From Cymbidium sinense (taxonomy: Eukaryota > Streptophyta > Magnoliopsida > Asparagales > Orchidaceae), in contig CM038229.1 of assembly GCA_021442155.1 (NCBI GenBank), positions 68,964,443 through 69,028,442 on the forward strand: 64,000 nt of DNA, written 5' to 3'. Position numbers and translations under genes: made by a program. Under the pieces are notes generated by a model. It saw only the letters and a list, made by a program, of their open reading frames with translations, made no database searches and was not told the origin of the DNA. Shown here piece after piece: positions 29,901 through 42,654 of the stretch (positions are counted from its first letter, which is position 1; each line of letters starts with the position of its first letter).

Positions 29901-32900
29901 AGATTACTATTTTTTAAACAGTAAACCAGTTAAGATGAGATCAGAAAATAGAGAACCTGATTTGAAAGAGTTCTTGAATCACTAGACTGCAGTTCCTCCA
30001 TGGCACCCCAGCTATTTAGTGGATGGAAATCTGCCCAAGTGCATGGCAGATGACATAATTAAATTGGAAGTTCCCTGAATGAATTTTTGGCTTTAAGAGT
30101 TTGTATCCCGTTACCTTGGATGCCCAGAAGAGTTATGAACCTCGATTCCGAAAGGTTTGGAAAATGGAGCAGCAAGCTACCAGGATCTTGGAGGACCAGG
30201 AACCAGTAACCAGCATACGATCGCACATTAGAGAACTGTCTCTGGATCTTGAACGCCCTGGACTGATCTTGGCTTCAAGGAAAAGGGTCTTAGGCTCCTA
30301 TGAATTTTTGCCTCGCCTCATCTCTCCTAAACTATCGAATTCTTTCTAAACTCTCTGGATAACCCGAAATTAAACTTTAACAAAACTCCTAACATGACAA
30401 GAGGGTATTTATAGGAAACTATAATAAGTCATCGGACCCTAATGGCTAAAGTACCCCTATATGAGATAAGGCCAAAAAGAGGACTCAAAGAAAAAAATAT
30501 ATAATAAAGGATGCTGCTCTTAAACCCACTAAGTGGAGTGTAGTAGTCTCTTTATACCCTATGGAGCGTGAGTTGTGTTTGCCCCATACTGGTTAAGAGT
30601 GTGGCCTAATTTAGTGGTTCATAGTCCTATTATGTGAAGCAAGTCGTTAATGAAGGAATAAACTTTCATTGAAAATCTTCTTACGGATTGGTTAGCAATC
30701 ATAAATTTATTAAAAAATTCTATGAAATTTAAAGTCAAACTCTATGGATAACTTTTTGTGGAGGCATCCGTTTTGCACTCTTGAAAGAATACACCATTTC
30801 CAATAACTTACCATGCAAAGAGTTAGAGATATGTGATGTGCTTGAGAAGAGTTGAGTTGAGTGTGTTGCACTTTAAGGGTCAAGGGAGATCTATCTTATA
30901 GTTAAAATTGGGTTCTCTTGGGAGAATGGTCGCTTTGATAAGGGTGACTTTGTGGAGAGTGCTCTTATCTTGATGATTTGAGTTATTGGTTCTAAGGTCA
31001 TCATTAAGCCCAACTAAGATTTATGGGGTTAACAATAGTGCAATTTGTTGGTTGCTTTTGATCGCTATAGTATTTTCAAGGGTAGTAATTTTAAGTTCTA
31101 AGTGAGGCATTTATATAATTGCAACAATCTATTATAGATATGTATCATAAGCATATTTCAATTTGACCATTACTAATTGAATGGCGTATGTGGATTGCCT
31201 AGGGAACTCATCGAGGGTGACAAGCAAAGTGTTGATGGCCTCAATTCTTATTGAAAGATTCTTAAAGATGTAGAAAAGTTCATCATGGAGCTGCAAATTT
31301 TCTTTTGTGAGACTCATGTTGAGGAATGTGAAAAAAGGACATTGAAAGAGCTCTAGTTGTCAATTAGAATCCTCTAACTATTAAACCATGGTTGCCCAAT
31401 TTAGATGTTGATGACCAACATATTCTAATGTTGGAGTTTGTATCCATTTGATGTTAGAGTTGGTAAAATTAATGAAATTTTAGGGGTGAGACTTTTGGAG
31501 TTTGCTACTTGGGAAACATAAGAAAGATTCATCTTGAGAGGTGATCTTCCATGATGTTTTCAATTTTGTCCACCATTTGCATCTCTCTTTGTAATGGTTA
31601 TAGTGAGCGTTGTTCCTTATGTGATTTTTTGGAGGAATTGATTATCCTTGTTAAATGAACCTTTTGATCTCTTGCTTGAGTTGCCTATGAATATAGTGGG
31701 AGTAATAATGTTGGATCTAGTTTCTTGAATTTGGCTTGACCAATTGGGCCACTAAATATGCTCATTCTCTTATATTGTCAGAAGTGGTGTACTCTTACTT
31801 GTATTGTTACTTTCTTTGTTGTAGTTGCTAAGAATGATTCTAAAGTTTAGATTACCTATTCTTCTTGCCTAGTGAGTTGTTGATGCCTCCTTTTGGTCTT
31901 TGCTTTTGTTAGAGTTTTGATAAAACTATGGCGGATGAGTTTTGTGTAAATTAGAGTTTTTAGTGTTCAATAGGGCAATCTTGGGTGATGCCCTCCAAGG
32001 AAGACTCTCCTAAAGAGTTCTAGATCAACTTATGAAATTTATTGGTCCTTAGTTGAAACTCAGAAGTAATTTTTTAGGAAAGCTCCTTCATTTTGGTGAA
32101 TGCTAGATAAATAGGAGAAATCCTTGATAATTCTTGTATTGGTGATAAATAGGAGAAATCCATGATAATTCTTGTATTGGTGATAAATAGGAGAAAGCCA
32201 TGATAGTTCTTGTATTGGTCATGAATTGGTCGACAAAGAGATTAACAAACTTAGCAAATAGGTTAATGATGCCACAAGGAAGGAAATAAAATCATGTTTG
32301 GGCTTGCTTGAGTCTAATGGAGAATACTTGATAGAGGAGCAAGCTTGTGGCTATTGAATATATCTGATGAAACAAGACAAAGGTACTAAACTGAGTGCAC
32401 AATTTTTTCAAATTAAATATAATTGTGAACAGGGTGAGCAATAATATAAAGATGTAGGCTAGATGTCTTCTTGTTTGGTGGACGTCAATTGACTCCAACA
32501 ATGTGGTTGGAAGTGCAATCATGGTGGAGATTATTGAAGATGAGAATATATCTAAATGGTGTGGAGTTAGGAGGAAGAGCTCATATGGGAAAAGGAATAA
32601 GTGGTGAGGAGAGCTTTGGGATAGAGGAGGGAGAAAAGAAGGGATAGTCTTATGAAAGCTTACATTGATATAAGTAACATTTATACTGTAAGTGAATCAC
32701 AACTCCGATAACCTTCTTGAGTATGAGAGTTCATTAAGAAGATAAATCAAATGTGAGGATTATGAAAAAGGAAAAATGAATTTTTATTTCTTAATAAAAG
32801 TTTGAAACAATTGAATGACTTTAAAATGACAACTAAGTAAACTCATGTAACCCTTGAAAAATCATTAGTAAATGTTGCAAAATAGTGAAAGCCTTGATGA

Positions 32901-35900
32901 ATAAGGGTTGGGATAAATATTTGAGTGAATGAACTAAACAAGATGAGTGCAACGACTAGTTGTAGAGTTTGGAAAGGACATATAAAAAGTCAATTATTAT
33001 GCTTGTGAGTTAATGTGAACTATGATGCAAAGAATTCCTGAGAAATTAGTTGCAAGATTGGGAACTACAAAAGCAACCATCACCTAGTATTGCACATGTT
33101 GAAGGGATGGGAAAAGGCCGGAGAAAAAAATTGAAACCAAGAAGTCTTCATTTTGCTAATGTTAGACTCACAAGATTAGTGATAAAATATTTGTTGTACT
33201 TATTATATTTTGTGCTATAGCAATTTTTTATAGACAAATTGTTATTTTGTATAGAAAATATGTTAGAGCACATAATATAAACACCGAAGATGTTACCTTT
33301 TGGAAAATGAGTTGAGTGGAGGAAATCCTACATAGCCTTAGCACTTATGAAACTTAATTATAGAGGAGATAATAATCTCTAGATTTTTCAACTTTTAAGT
33401 GTGAATGACATTATCATACGATTTTTGTTCTAATTAGAAAATCCTGCATAGTGTTAGCAATCTTATGATATTGTGTAAGACAAGTAGAGGTCAAATCACC
33501 ATCTGCAGAGCATTACATAGTAGAGTATAAGGCTGAGTAGTGACCAATGACAACAAGCAAAGCCAACATGCAAGAAAATAAAAGTGAAGACAGCATTGAG
33601 CATGAAGAGTAGTAATAAAAGGTGTTTGTAGTGAGAGCTAATGTGACACGAGCAGGGCTAACGTGTAGGTAATGCTAAGGCCATAGTTGTGAAAGTCAAA
33701 TCAAATGTTGTGCGTCAAATTTAAATCTATGCTCGAATTGGTTCAATCTAATTAAAACACTTGGTTTGCAAGGATTTAATATTAAGCCATAAACATCAAT
33801 GGTTGAACCATTCAACCATTAAATCAGGAACAAGTTAATTGATTTGAATAGAAATTACAATAAAGATATGGTGTTGGAATGTAATAATTTTTGGACTTAT
33901 TTCATGTGTGTGTGTGTGTGTATATTATCACTTATCATCATTATTAAATATGTGACATCATTTAAATAATATTTTTTTGTCATAGTGGTTAAACTCTTGA
34001 TTGGTTTTCCTTGTAGATAATGCTAAGGCCATAGTTGTGATAGTCAAATCAAATGTTGTGATTTAACTCGTCAAATTTAAATCTATGCTTGAATTGGTTC
34101 AATCTAATTAAAACACTTGGTTTGCAAGGATTTAATATTAAGCCATAAATATCAATGATTGAACCGCTCAACCATTAAATCAGAACAAGTTATTGATTTG
34201 AATAGAAATTACAATAAAGATATGGTGTTGGAATGTAATAATTTTTCGACTTATTTCATGTTTGTGTGTGTGTGTGTATATTATCACTTATCATCATTAT
34301 TAAATATGTGATATCATTTAAATAATATTTTTTTATCATAGTGGTTAAACTCTTGATTGGTTTTCCTTGAATCTTTTTTTTCCACTAATTTAATGTTCCA
34401 TCTACTTCTAAAATCTTGGCTGATGCAATAAGTGACTGGCAACGGTGAAGCTAGTGGTGTGCGTAAATTGGACAAGGCATGCAAGTGCTCAGCAAGTTCA
34501 TTACCTTGATGGCGGAGAGCTCTAGTAGGTGCTGCGGGAGCGGGGTTGTAAGCAAATATTGGGAGAAATCGAGTTAGCAGTAAGTGTGGATGCGAGTCAA
34601 TCGAGCAACAAAAGGGGTCAAGTGAGTGATTGGTGTTTGCTTTGGGGTTGGCAGGGTGACCAAGTCAAACTAAGGGAGTGGCGCATGCTATGTAGGATCA
34701 AAAGGTAGCTAGCATTTCGATAGCATGCTGAAGGAAACCAGTTATTATGTTATTGAGTGAATGTATAAGGCTTATAAATAAGCATACATGAGGATATGAT
34801 AAAGAAATATGTAAGAGAAAATAATACTTTCATTTCTGAGGATAATAATCACCTTTTAATATTTGTAATCCTACTTATTTTTTCAATATTGCTTAATATA
34901 CTAACAATCTTCATTCGGATTTAATCCATTTGATAACTTTGGTTAATTTCTATTAATTTTTACCATTAAGTCCATTTAGGTGCTACTCATATGACCCTTA
35001 AAAGTTCATTTAGGTGCTACTTAAGTCATTAAGAATATATATATATAGATATATGACCTGTTATTTGTGTTCAAACACAAGGAAGATTGACCAAGTATTT
35101 TTCCTATTTTAGTTGTATTACATCAAGGATCGACTTATACCCATATTCCTTTGCTTTAATTATGAATGTTCTTACTAGACATTTATAGGATGACATACCT
35201 TGGTGTATGTGTTTTTCTTATGACATTCATTTTGTTGATTTGACTAGAGAGGGAGTTTAAGAGAAATTTGAATTGTGGAGGTTTAACCTTAGAGTCTAAA
35301 CGCTTTCGTTTGAGCAGATCTAAAACTGATTACATAGGGTGTAAGTTTTGTCGTAGAAGATCTAGTAATGAGATTATGACAATGGGTGATTAAGTCATTA
35401 AAAAGAGTGAACGTTTTAGATATCTCGAGTCTATTGTTCAATGTGATGGTGAAATAGATGGAGATGTTATTAGTAGAATTTAAGTTGGATGGTTGAAGTC
35501 GAGGAATGGAGGAATGTATCAAGGTTGTTTTGTGATAAAAAAGTACCACGTAGACTTAAGGAAAAATTTTATAAGATGGTGGTGAGACCTACAATGCTTT
35601 ATGGCATAGAATGTTAACTAGAGGAATAAAATTTTTAAGTGTTGGTGAGATAAGGATGCTCACGTGGGTGAGTGGCTTTATACTTAGAGACAAAATGCGA
35701 AATAACTATATACGTGAAAAGATTAGAGTAGCTCCAATGGTAGATAAGATTAGAGAGAGTGGCCTTAGATACTTTGGTCACGTAAAACGTTAGCTATCCG
35801 ATGACCCAGTTAAGAGAGTAGATGTATTAGATTTGACATATTTTAAGAAAGCTAGAGATAAACTTAAAAGGACTTGGTTAGAAAGTTTAGAAAATGACCT

Positions 35901-38862
35901 TATTATATTAGAATTAAATGAGAATTTGACACTTAATAAAACACAAAGGAGAAGAAGGATTCATGTAGTCGACCCCACGTAGTGGGATAAAGGCTTGTTG
36001 TTGTTATTTTTTGCTTGCGACTTTCAATTCCTTTTACAAAGAAAACTCATTTTAAAATAAGAACTCTCATTTTTGTTACACACATAAAGCACAATTGTGA
36101 ATTCATCTTGTAGACACAATTCTCGTACAAAGTCTTTACAAGATTTGTGGTGTGATAAATTTCAAAGTAATTAAAACCAAATGCAAATCACTGACTTGAT
36201 CCTCTGATGACAAGTAGAGTCAACAACATCTAATGTGATAAAATGAAATCATTCCAACACGCAGATGATGATTGTGTTAAAAGAAAATCTCATTCGAAGA
36301 GACTATTATCATCGAACTATGCTAAATCTCAATACAAATCATCTTATATTTAAACTTCAATAAAATATGAAAAATTCAGTAAAGTTATAAAATTAAAGAA
36401 AATTTCAAGTTGAATTAACCAACTAAAATTTAAAGTAAATCAACTATCCATCATCATTCACAATGGTTTATTGAAAGTGACAAGCTCTTAATAACCTCAA
36501 TTTATAAAGAGCTAGTGCGACATCAGGTCCATCTCTATGATCATTTGCAAATTTTAATACCGATAAGGGCATGACATGTACCTTTTGGCTATATGATTTC
36601 ATTGTCAAATGACACTACAAATAAATGGTTACGACAAGGCCCTCTAAGCTAGTGGTTCAATGCGAATGATACTAATTAATTACGAGCATGGTCATAACAT
36701 GTATATTCTTGAATCGCCTAAATCTTCTATGCAATGAGTCATGAGGTTACTTGATAGGGCACAAAGCTCATTTTAGTTACAATTAACTTAAAATTGTAAA
36801 CAAACATCTACTACAAGTTTATAAGATTTTCTTGGATGATGCAACTTATAGTTGCTGATAAGAATTCTTCTGAAGATTACCTTCTCTAAGTAAATTAGGC
36901 ACCACGATAATCTAGGTCGATGGAACTATGAGATTTTGATCAAATTTGTCATCATTATTCTCACCATTCACTTTAGACTAGCAATGATAAATTTTCATTT
37001 TGTTTTAAAATTTAAATTATTATTATTATTTGATAAATGTTTAACCTCTGATGATTAGAAATGTGGAATTAGATCTAAAGCTCTTTCAAAATGACAATGA
37101 AATCTCTCTGATGTGTTTTATCTGGATGTTAACTTGCCTTCTAAAAATTTGATCTAGACTAACATGACTTTTTTCACGGAAATTTTTGGAGCCCATACAT
37201 AGGATACATGAATGATATTGCTATGGCTCTAATTTCTAAACCAAAGTCTCTGCCTGTATATGATAAGGTAGTACGGTACATTACAAGTTAGGCACATTTT
37301 TTTGTGGGTTTATTATAAGGCACGAATCAATAGACCTTATCTTAGGCTTAAAAATCACTTTTCTTCAGAATTTTAACTTTTGGCTATTTTCAATTATTTC
37401 AATTTTTTTTTAAACTAGGTGGCAAAAATTATGTAAATAAGCATGGCGCTATTTAACAAAGAAAATCTTTTCTAATGTCAAGATCATTCTTCCAGAACAC
37501 TTCCAAGCTGTGATCGCCTAGTTTACGTGCGAGACTGAAGTGAGTACTCATTATTTTTCCTCTAATATTTTCCTTAAATTCGGCTTAGTTAATCGTTGAA
37601 ATTCTGTTTCCATTCAATCAGTTCTGATACAAATATAGATTTCAATAGTGAATGCATGAAATCTCAACTTTTTAATAACAAAATTTAATCTTTTTTTTCA
37701 TCCATCCTTTAATCTGCAGTTCCTGATTTTCGTGGAGACCCACTCTTTGTTGAAAAGATTGCAAAATCTGGATTAGATGTATTTGCTCACAACATTGAGA
37801 CCGTTGAGGAGCTTCAAAGATGGGTTAGAGATCATCGCGCCAATTTCAAACAATCCCTCGATGTTCTTAAAATGGCAAAAGAGTATGCTCCAGCGGGTAC
37901 TCTCACCAAGACGTCGATAATGCTCGGATGTGGGGAAACTCCTGATCAGGTGGTCAGTACAATGGAGAAAGTGAGAGCTGCTGGAGTTGATGTCATGACG
38001 TTTGGTCAATATATGAGGCCATCGAAGCGTCACATGCCTGTTTCTGAATATATTACACCTGATGCTTTTGAAAAGTATCGTGCAATCGGCATGGACATGG
38101 TATGTACTTGGGTTTGGTTATAGTGTCTTATAGGAAAAAAAATGGGAATATTCTAATAAAAATATGGTTTCAGATGAGTGTTTAAAATTCTTAGATTTAC
38201 TTTCAGATGGGTGCAATAAAAGAATTTTTTGCTTATTCGTATATTGAACTCAGCTTAAAGCAAATACAAGGATATTAAAATGTATATTGACTTCTAATCT
38301 AATATCCTAATTATGTAATACTTAAAATGAATCTCAAAATCATTGGATTTGTGGGTGCAATACTAATCACTCATATGTTCTATATTAGGAGGGTTTACAT
38401 TCATACAACGCAATTCTCATGTATTTATACATCTAATAACACCTAAATATTTAGTATCACATTAAAAATATCATTATTACTATTTTTTTGAAGTTAAATT
38501 ATATCTTCTCGTGCATAGGAAAGTGTTATTTATATAAATATCAAATTTTGGGGTTAGATATGTAAACAATTGTGTGGTATTTATGTCAATCTTATATATT
38601 GCATTTATCTTAAAATAAATCCAATGGCTTTAAGATCCATTTTAATCAAAACTTTATAAAGATATCCTAAGCCAAAAAATTTTCTTGTCTTTTTTTATAT
38701 TCCGTTTGTCTTAAATTTTCTTCTCATCTTGTATCATTGCAGGGATTCCGTTATGTTGCATCTGGACCTATGGTTCGATCATCATATAAAGCTGGTGAAT
38801 ATTATATCAAATCAATGATTGAAGCTGACCGAGCCAAAGTTGCTTCTGCAGCACATCTTTGA
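23547..38862 (+). CDS. LIP1: Lipoyl synthase, mitochondrial (4 exons: 23547-23986, 25204-25415, 37720-38099, 38743-38862)
   Basis: Lipoyl synthase is a radical-SAM enzyme that inserts two sulfurs into protein-bound octanoyl groups, making lipoyl cofactor for pyruvate and 2-oxoglutarate dehydrogenases and glycine decarboxylase in the mitochondrion. The four exons join through GT-AG introns to 1152 nt (383 aa), the usual plant LIP1 length. Residues 1-40 are Arg/Ser-rich and lack acidic residues, like a mitochondrial presequence. Auxiliary-cluster cysteines are C111, C116 and C122 ([12 protein letters not shown]); the radical-SAM triad is C142, C146 and C149 (CTRGCRFC). Further family motifs are [30 protein letters not shown] and [13 protein letters not shown] (356-359) supplies the serine that ligates the auxiliary cluster. 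No stop or frameshift is seen, so the gene looks functional. The start was chosen because it opens the presequence in frame. Confidence 0.96.
23987..25203 (+). other. LIP1: LIP1 intron 1 (1.2 kb)
   Basis: AT-rich intron with a gt donor at 23987 and an acceptor ttgtttccag ending at 25203. It interrupts the CX3CX2C radical-SAM motif in the codon for the Arg between the second and third cysteine. No gene or named repeat seen inside. Confidence 0.92.
25204..25415 (+). CDS. LIP1: LIP1 exon 2
   Basis: 212 nt. Completes the Arg codon, then supplies Phe and the third triad Cys (FCNVKTS), followed by [34 protein letters not shown] and [10 protein letters not shown]. The donor is attgg/gtaggt; intron phase 1. 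Confidence 0.96.
30080..30420 (-). mobile_element. Possible LTR fragment with TATA box (intron 2)
   Basis: On the - strand, cctataaataccc (around 30390-30405) is a good TATA box. It is followed by a GC-richer, non-coding 300-bp stretch with mixed purine/pyrimidine runs, as in the R-U5 part of an LTR. No partner LTR or internal domain was recognised, so the family is unknown. Confidence 0.25.
32106..32219 (+). repeat. 3 x 38-bp tandem repeat
   Basis: Units at 32106-32143, 32144-32181 and 32182-32219, each starting gataaataggagaaa and ending ttcttgtattggt; they differ at only a few positions. Lies in LIP1 intron 2. Confidence 0.93.
33666..34369 (+). repeat. 348-bp tandem duplication with (TG)n
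   Basis: 33666-34013 is repeated at 34014-34369, nearly identical from taatgctaaggccatag to ttggttttccttg. Both copies carry a (TG)n run. Copy 2 has a short insertion (atttaactc) and a few substitutions, so the duplication is recent relative to most repeats here. Confidence 0.93.
35021..36005 (+). mobile_element. RTE-clade LINE, 5'-truncated, in LIP1 intron 2
   Basis: Matches the 3' third of the LINE at 40269-43560. Homology starts at ttaagtcattaag near 35021. It continues through the sequence after the reverse-transcriptase catalytic box and the conserved C-terminal block ([40 protein letters not shown] at about 35650-35790), and ends with gaccccacgtagtgggataaaggct and a short TTG tail at about 36005. 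5' truncation is normal for target-primed reverse transcription. The frame is broken in several places. I could not fix a target-site duplication. Confidence 0.87.
37720..38099 (+). CDS. LIP1: LIP1 exon 3
   Basis: 380 nt encoding the rest of the barrel: [78 protein letters not shown] and [13 protein letters not shown]. The donor atg/gtatgt follows 38099; intron phase 0. Confidence 0.96.
38100..38742 (+). other. LIP1: LIP1 intron 3 (643 bp)
   Basis: gtatgt donor, acceptor tatcattgcag. AT-rich, nothing recognised inside. Confidence 0.94.
38743..38862 (+). CDS. LIP1: LIP1 exon 4 (C-terminus and stop)
   Basis: Encodes 39 residues beginning [20 protein letters not shown] and ending [12 protein letters not shown], then TGA at 38860-38862. 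The RSSY motif is needed for auxiliary-cluster chemistry. The 3'UTR follows; no canonical AATAAA is evident within 250 bp. Confidence 0.96.
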   Translation, partial: GFRYVASGPMVRSSYKAGEYYIKSMIEADRAKVASAAHL

Positions 38863-40250
38863 TCTTGTTACAATTCAATTTTTTTTTCTTCTTTTCGTAT
38901 TGGTTTAAAAATTTCTACCTTTCATTTAACTGCTTGTGAAACTTTTTTTCACTTTGTTGTTTTTTACTCTCTAGCCTCATGCTTTGTTCTTTTTTACAAT
39001 TGTTCATTTTAAGGTCTGTACGTTATGCATTTATCTGTAATTTAGCAAAAAAATATTATGGCTACTCTTTGTAATCTAGGCAACAGAAACTTGACTTCTT
39101 GGCTACAATGCAAATTATACAATTGATATATGCAAATTTAGAGTTTCCTTCTTACTACATTATTATATCTCCAATGTGATATTAAGACACCTGCTTACAA
39201 GTTGCAGGAAGACCATTTGCTCTGAAAAACCATCTATTGTTGATGGTACTCTTCAAATGGCCCATTATGTGAGACCGTTTAATTTTGATTTTTTGAAAGT
39301 TGTTTTAACTATTATAATCATTTAAAAAAATATATATTTTTTTACAAATATCACATTCTCTTATATTTGGTTGTATAAAAATAGTAGGTGATGACATGAG
39401 CTTGGGTATGGAGAGTTGTGAAACAAGAGCTATAATAGTGGAGAGTTCTTTTTCATGTGAGGTTAGGAGCTTAGGGTTGAGTTGCAGTGTGTGAGAGGAG
39501 ATAAAGGAAGGTAAATAAACAGAAAAGAACTGGAGAGGCCTTGAATATGAATTTGGAATAGAGCCTTGAATTCTTCATTATGTGGTTGGCTAATAATGTA
39601 GTTTGGATGAGCCCCCATGGTTGAGTTATTGTCTTCTTGCATTGTTTGAATTAAAAGAACTCACATGATTATTGATCGACTTGTATTCATGGCTGATCAT
39701 TTATGAACGGTCACCTTACATGAAAAGAATACTTACCATGAATAGCTGGCCATTATCTATTTGTTGTGCTACATCATATGTTGTCTTTGATACTTCAATT
39801 TATGAGCCATTCATTTGGAAGTGCTTTTCATATGAGAAGTAGTGGATTCATGTTGAATTGGTGGGATATCACCGCTTGGTTTCACTAGATTCATTTAATA
39901 GTTGACTTATCTTTTTAGAAAAAAAAAACAATAATTGATATTTCTATCTATAACAGCCAAATCGCTCATGGCATCATTACATGTATTATCGCAAGAACAT
40001 GCTATACAATTATAATACAAGAACTTGCTATACAATTATAATATGCATGATATACAAGTGAGATGATTTATATGTGAAACATGGTATATCATATGAGAAA
40101 ATTTAATAAGGATATACTATTTCATGACACAAGAGTTTGTTAGATCAAATCAATAGGAGATTGATGCCTCAATTCATTTTAGAGGCCTTTATTTCAATTC
40201 AATAAAGAATCATTATCATCATACATGTAATGACCTAATTGATCTAGTAC
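38863..40250. other. LIP1 3' flank, no gene seen
   Basis: T-rich 3'UTR-like sequence to about 39100, then unremarkable AT-rich intergenic DNA. No coding sequence or named repeat is supported. Confidence 0.6.
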
Positions 40251-40268
40251 ATTGATTTTATAACATCA
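40251..40268. repeat. 18-bp target-site duplication, left copy
   Basis: attgattttataacatca recurs exactly at 43561-43578, bounding the LINE between them. Confidence 0.9.
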
Positions 40269-40269
40269 A

Positions 40270-40270
40270 T

Positions 40271-40304
<34 letters not shown>
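40270..40304 (-). repeat. (TTG)n 3' tail of the RTE LINE
   Basis: About eleven AAC units on the + strand, immediately inside the left target duplication. A short-unit tail instead of poly(A) is typical of RTE elements. Confidence 0.93.
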
Positions 40305-40305
<1 letters not shown>

Positions 40306-40527
40306 GCCTTTATTCCACTAAGTGCGGTCGGCTACATGAATCTTTCGTCTCCATTGTGTCCTATTATGTGTCAAATTCTCATTTAATTCAAATATACTAA
40401 GGTCATTTTTTATACATCTTAACCATGTCTTTTTAGGTCTATCTCTACCTTTCTTAACATAAGGCAAATCTAATGCATTTACTCTTCTAATCGGGTCATT
40501 AGACGGCCAAAGCTTTGTATGGCCAAA

Positions 40528-41449
40528 TCATCTAAGGCGACTCTCTCTAATCTTATCTATCACTGGAGCTACTCTAATTTTTTCCCGAACATACTCATTT
40601 CGCATTTTATCTCTAAGAGTAAAGCCACTCATCCACCTGAGCATCCTCATCTCTACAACACCTAACTTAGTCTTATGCTTCTCTTTTATTGGCCAACATT
40701 TTGCACCATAAATCATTGCAGGTCTTACCACCATCTTATAAAATTTTCCCTTAAGTTTAAGCATTACTTTTCTATCACACAATAAGCCAGATGCATTCCT
40801 TCACTTTAACCATCCAACTTGAATTCTACTAATAACATCTCCATCTATTTCACCATCATTTTGAACAATAGAGCCTAAATATTTGAATCACTCATTCTTT
40901 TTAATGACTTGTTCACCTAATGTCACAACACTACCACTATAACTTCTAAAACTAAATTACACTTCATATATTCAGCTTTAGATCTACTTAAACGAAAACC
41001 TTTAGACTCTAAGATTAACCTCCATAATTCAAATTTCTCTTGGACTCCCTTTCTAGTCTTATCAACAAGAAGAATATCATCAGCAAAAAACATACACCAA
41101 GGTACATCTTCCTGTAAATGGCTAGTAAGAACATCCATAATGCAAAAAAAAGATAAGGGCTTAAAGCTGATCCTTGATGTGATCCAACTCAAATAGGAAA
41201 ATATTTTGTCAATCCTCCTTGTGTTTGGACACAAGTAATAGCTATAGTATACATATCCTTAATGACTTAAATATAACAAATATTAACTCCTTTCTTTTCT
41301 AGAACTCTCCAAAGAACATCTCTTGAAACTTCATCATAAGCTTTCTCTAAATCAGTAAATATCATATGTAGATCCTCTTTGCTTTCTCTATACTTCTCAA
41401 TCAAATCTCTTAACAAATGTATAGCATCCATAGTAGATCTACCTGGCAT
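40528..41449 (-). pseudogene. RTE reverse transcriptase and C-terminal region, broken
   Basis: Three frame pieces (41449-41267, 41234-40923, 40782-40528) together carry the RT fingers/palm motifs: the PGRST helix, DLEKAYD with the first catalytic Asp, FADD with the other two, and the RTE C-terminal VREKIRVAP block. Stop codons and frameshifts separate the pieces. Confidence 0.88.
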
Positions 41450-42654
41450 GAAACCAAACTAGTTGTGATAAACTTTTGTATCACATCATAACTTATGCTC
41501 AATTACTCTCTCCCATAATTTTAATGTATAACACATTAACTTAATTCCTCTATAATTTGCACACTCTTGTGCATCACCTTTATTCTTAAATATAGGAACT
41601 AACAAACTCTTTCTCCACTCATTTGACATATTTTTAGTCTTTAAAATAATATTAAAAAGATTTGTAAGCTAAGAAATTCTTTGATCTCCTAAATCATTTC
41701 CACACTTCTATTGGAATATCATCAGGTCCTACTATTTTTCCACGTTTCATTTTCTTTAAAGCTTCTCTAACTTCAGATTTATTAATACGACGATAAAAAT
41801 AAAATTCTCTATTTTTGTTTAGGGTATTAAGGTTGCTAAAATCAATCGTATTTTTAGATCATTTATTGAAATGTTTATCAAAATACTTTATCCACCTATT
41901 TTCAATATCCTTTTCTAAGAAAAGCACTTTATGATTTTCATCCTTAATACACCTCACTTGAGCTAGATCTTTACTTCTCCTATCCTTTGATTAGCTAACT
42001 TATATATACATCTTTCACCTTCTTTGGTATCTAATCTATTTTATAAATCACTAAAAGTAAATTTTTTACATCATATATTACTTTCTTAGAATCTCTACAT
42101 GCCACTTTCTATTTTTCTCAATTCTTCGAGTTTTTACATTTAAATCAAGTTTTATAATAACACTTCTTATTTTTTTTATCTTTTCTTGCACATTCTGACA
42201 CCACCACCAACTATTTTATTAAAAGAAGCTTTTCTTTTTGATTCTCCAAGCACAATTTTAGCAACTTGCTTAATTTCACTTGCTACTTTTAATCACAATA
42301 CATTAGCTTCCTTATGAATATCTCAAATTCTAAGCTCTTGTAGCTTGCTCTTAAAAATATTTTATTAGTGTTGTTTAAGTGCCCCCATCTGATCCTAGGA
42401 TGATAATTTGATTTATTTTTCGTCTTTCAATCTTTCATCTTAAAATCTAAGATTAATAATCAATGTTGGGTATTTAAACTTTCACTTGGAATGACCTTAC
42501 AATCTTTACAATCTAAATGATCTATTTTTCTTATAAGAAAATAATCAATTTGTGTTTTACTAGATTCATTTTTATAAGTAATTATGCTCATCTCTTTTCT
42601 TAAATAAAATATTAGCAACTACAAAATCATAGGCTAAAATAAAATTTAATATAG

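Larger units (their letters stand above)
25416..37719 (+). other. LIP1: LIP1 intron 2 (12.3 kb, transposon-inflated)
   Basis: The donor gtaggt at 25416 pairs with the acceptor aatctgcag ending at 37719; exons 2 and 3 join in frame at Leu-Val-Pro. The intron contains a C12 run near 25516, an unrecognised stretch from 26 to 30 kb, an LTR-like fragment near 30.1-30.4 kb, a 3x38-bp repeat (32106-32219), a 348-bp tandem duplication (33666-34369) and an RTE LINE fragment (35021-36005). From 36006 to 37719 I see nothing nameable. Frames of 60-110 codons inside are not supported as genes. Confidence 0.9.

Noticed and set aside
30101..30349. 82-codon + strand frame in LIP1 intron 2
   Set aside because: No resemblance to a protein and no splice context linking it to LIP1; better explained as LTR-like sequence.
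35021..36005. A target-site duplication (gttattt) for the intronic LINE
   Set aside because: The left copy of this 7-mer falls inside sequence that still aligns with the full-length LINE, so it is not a duplication.
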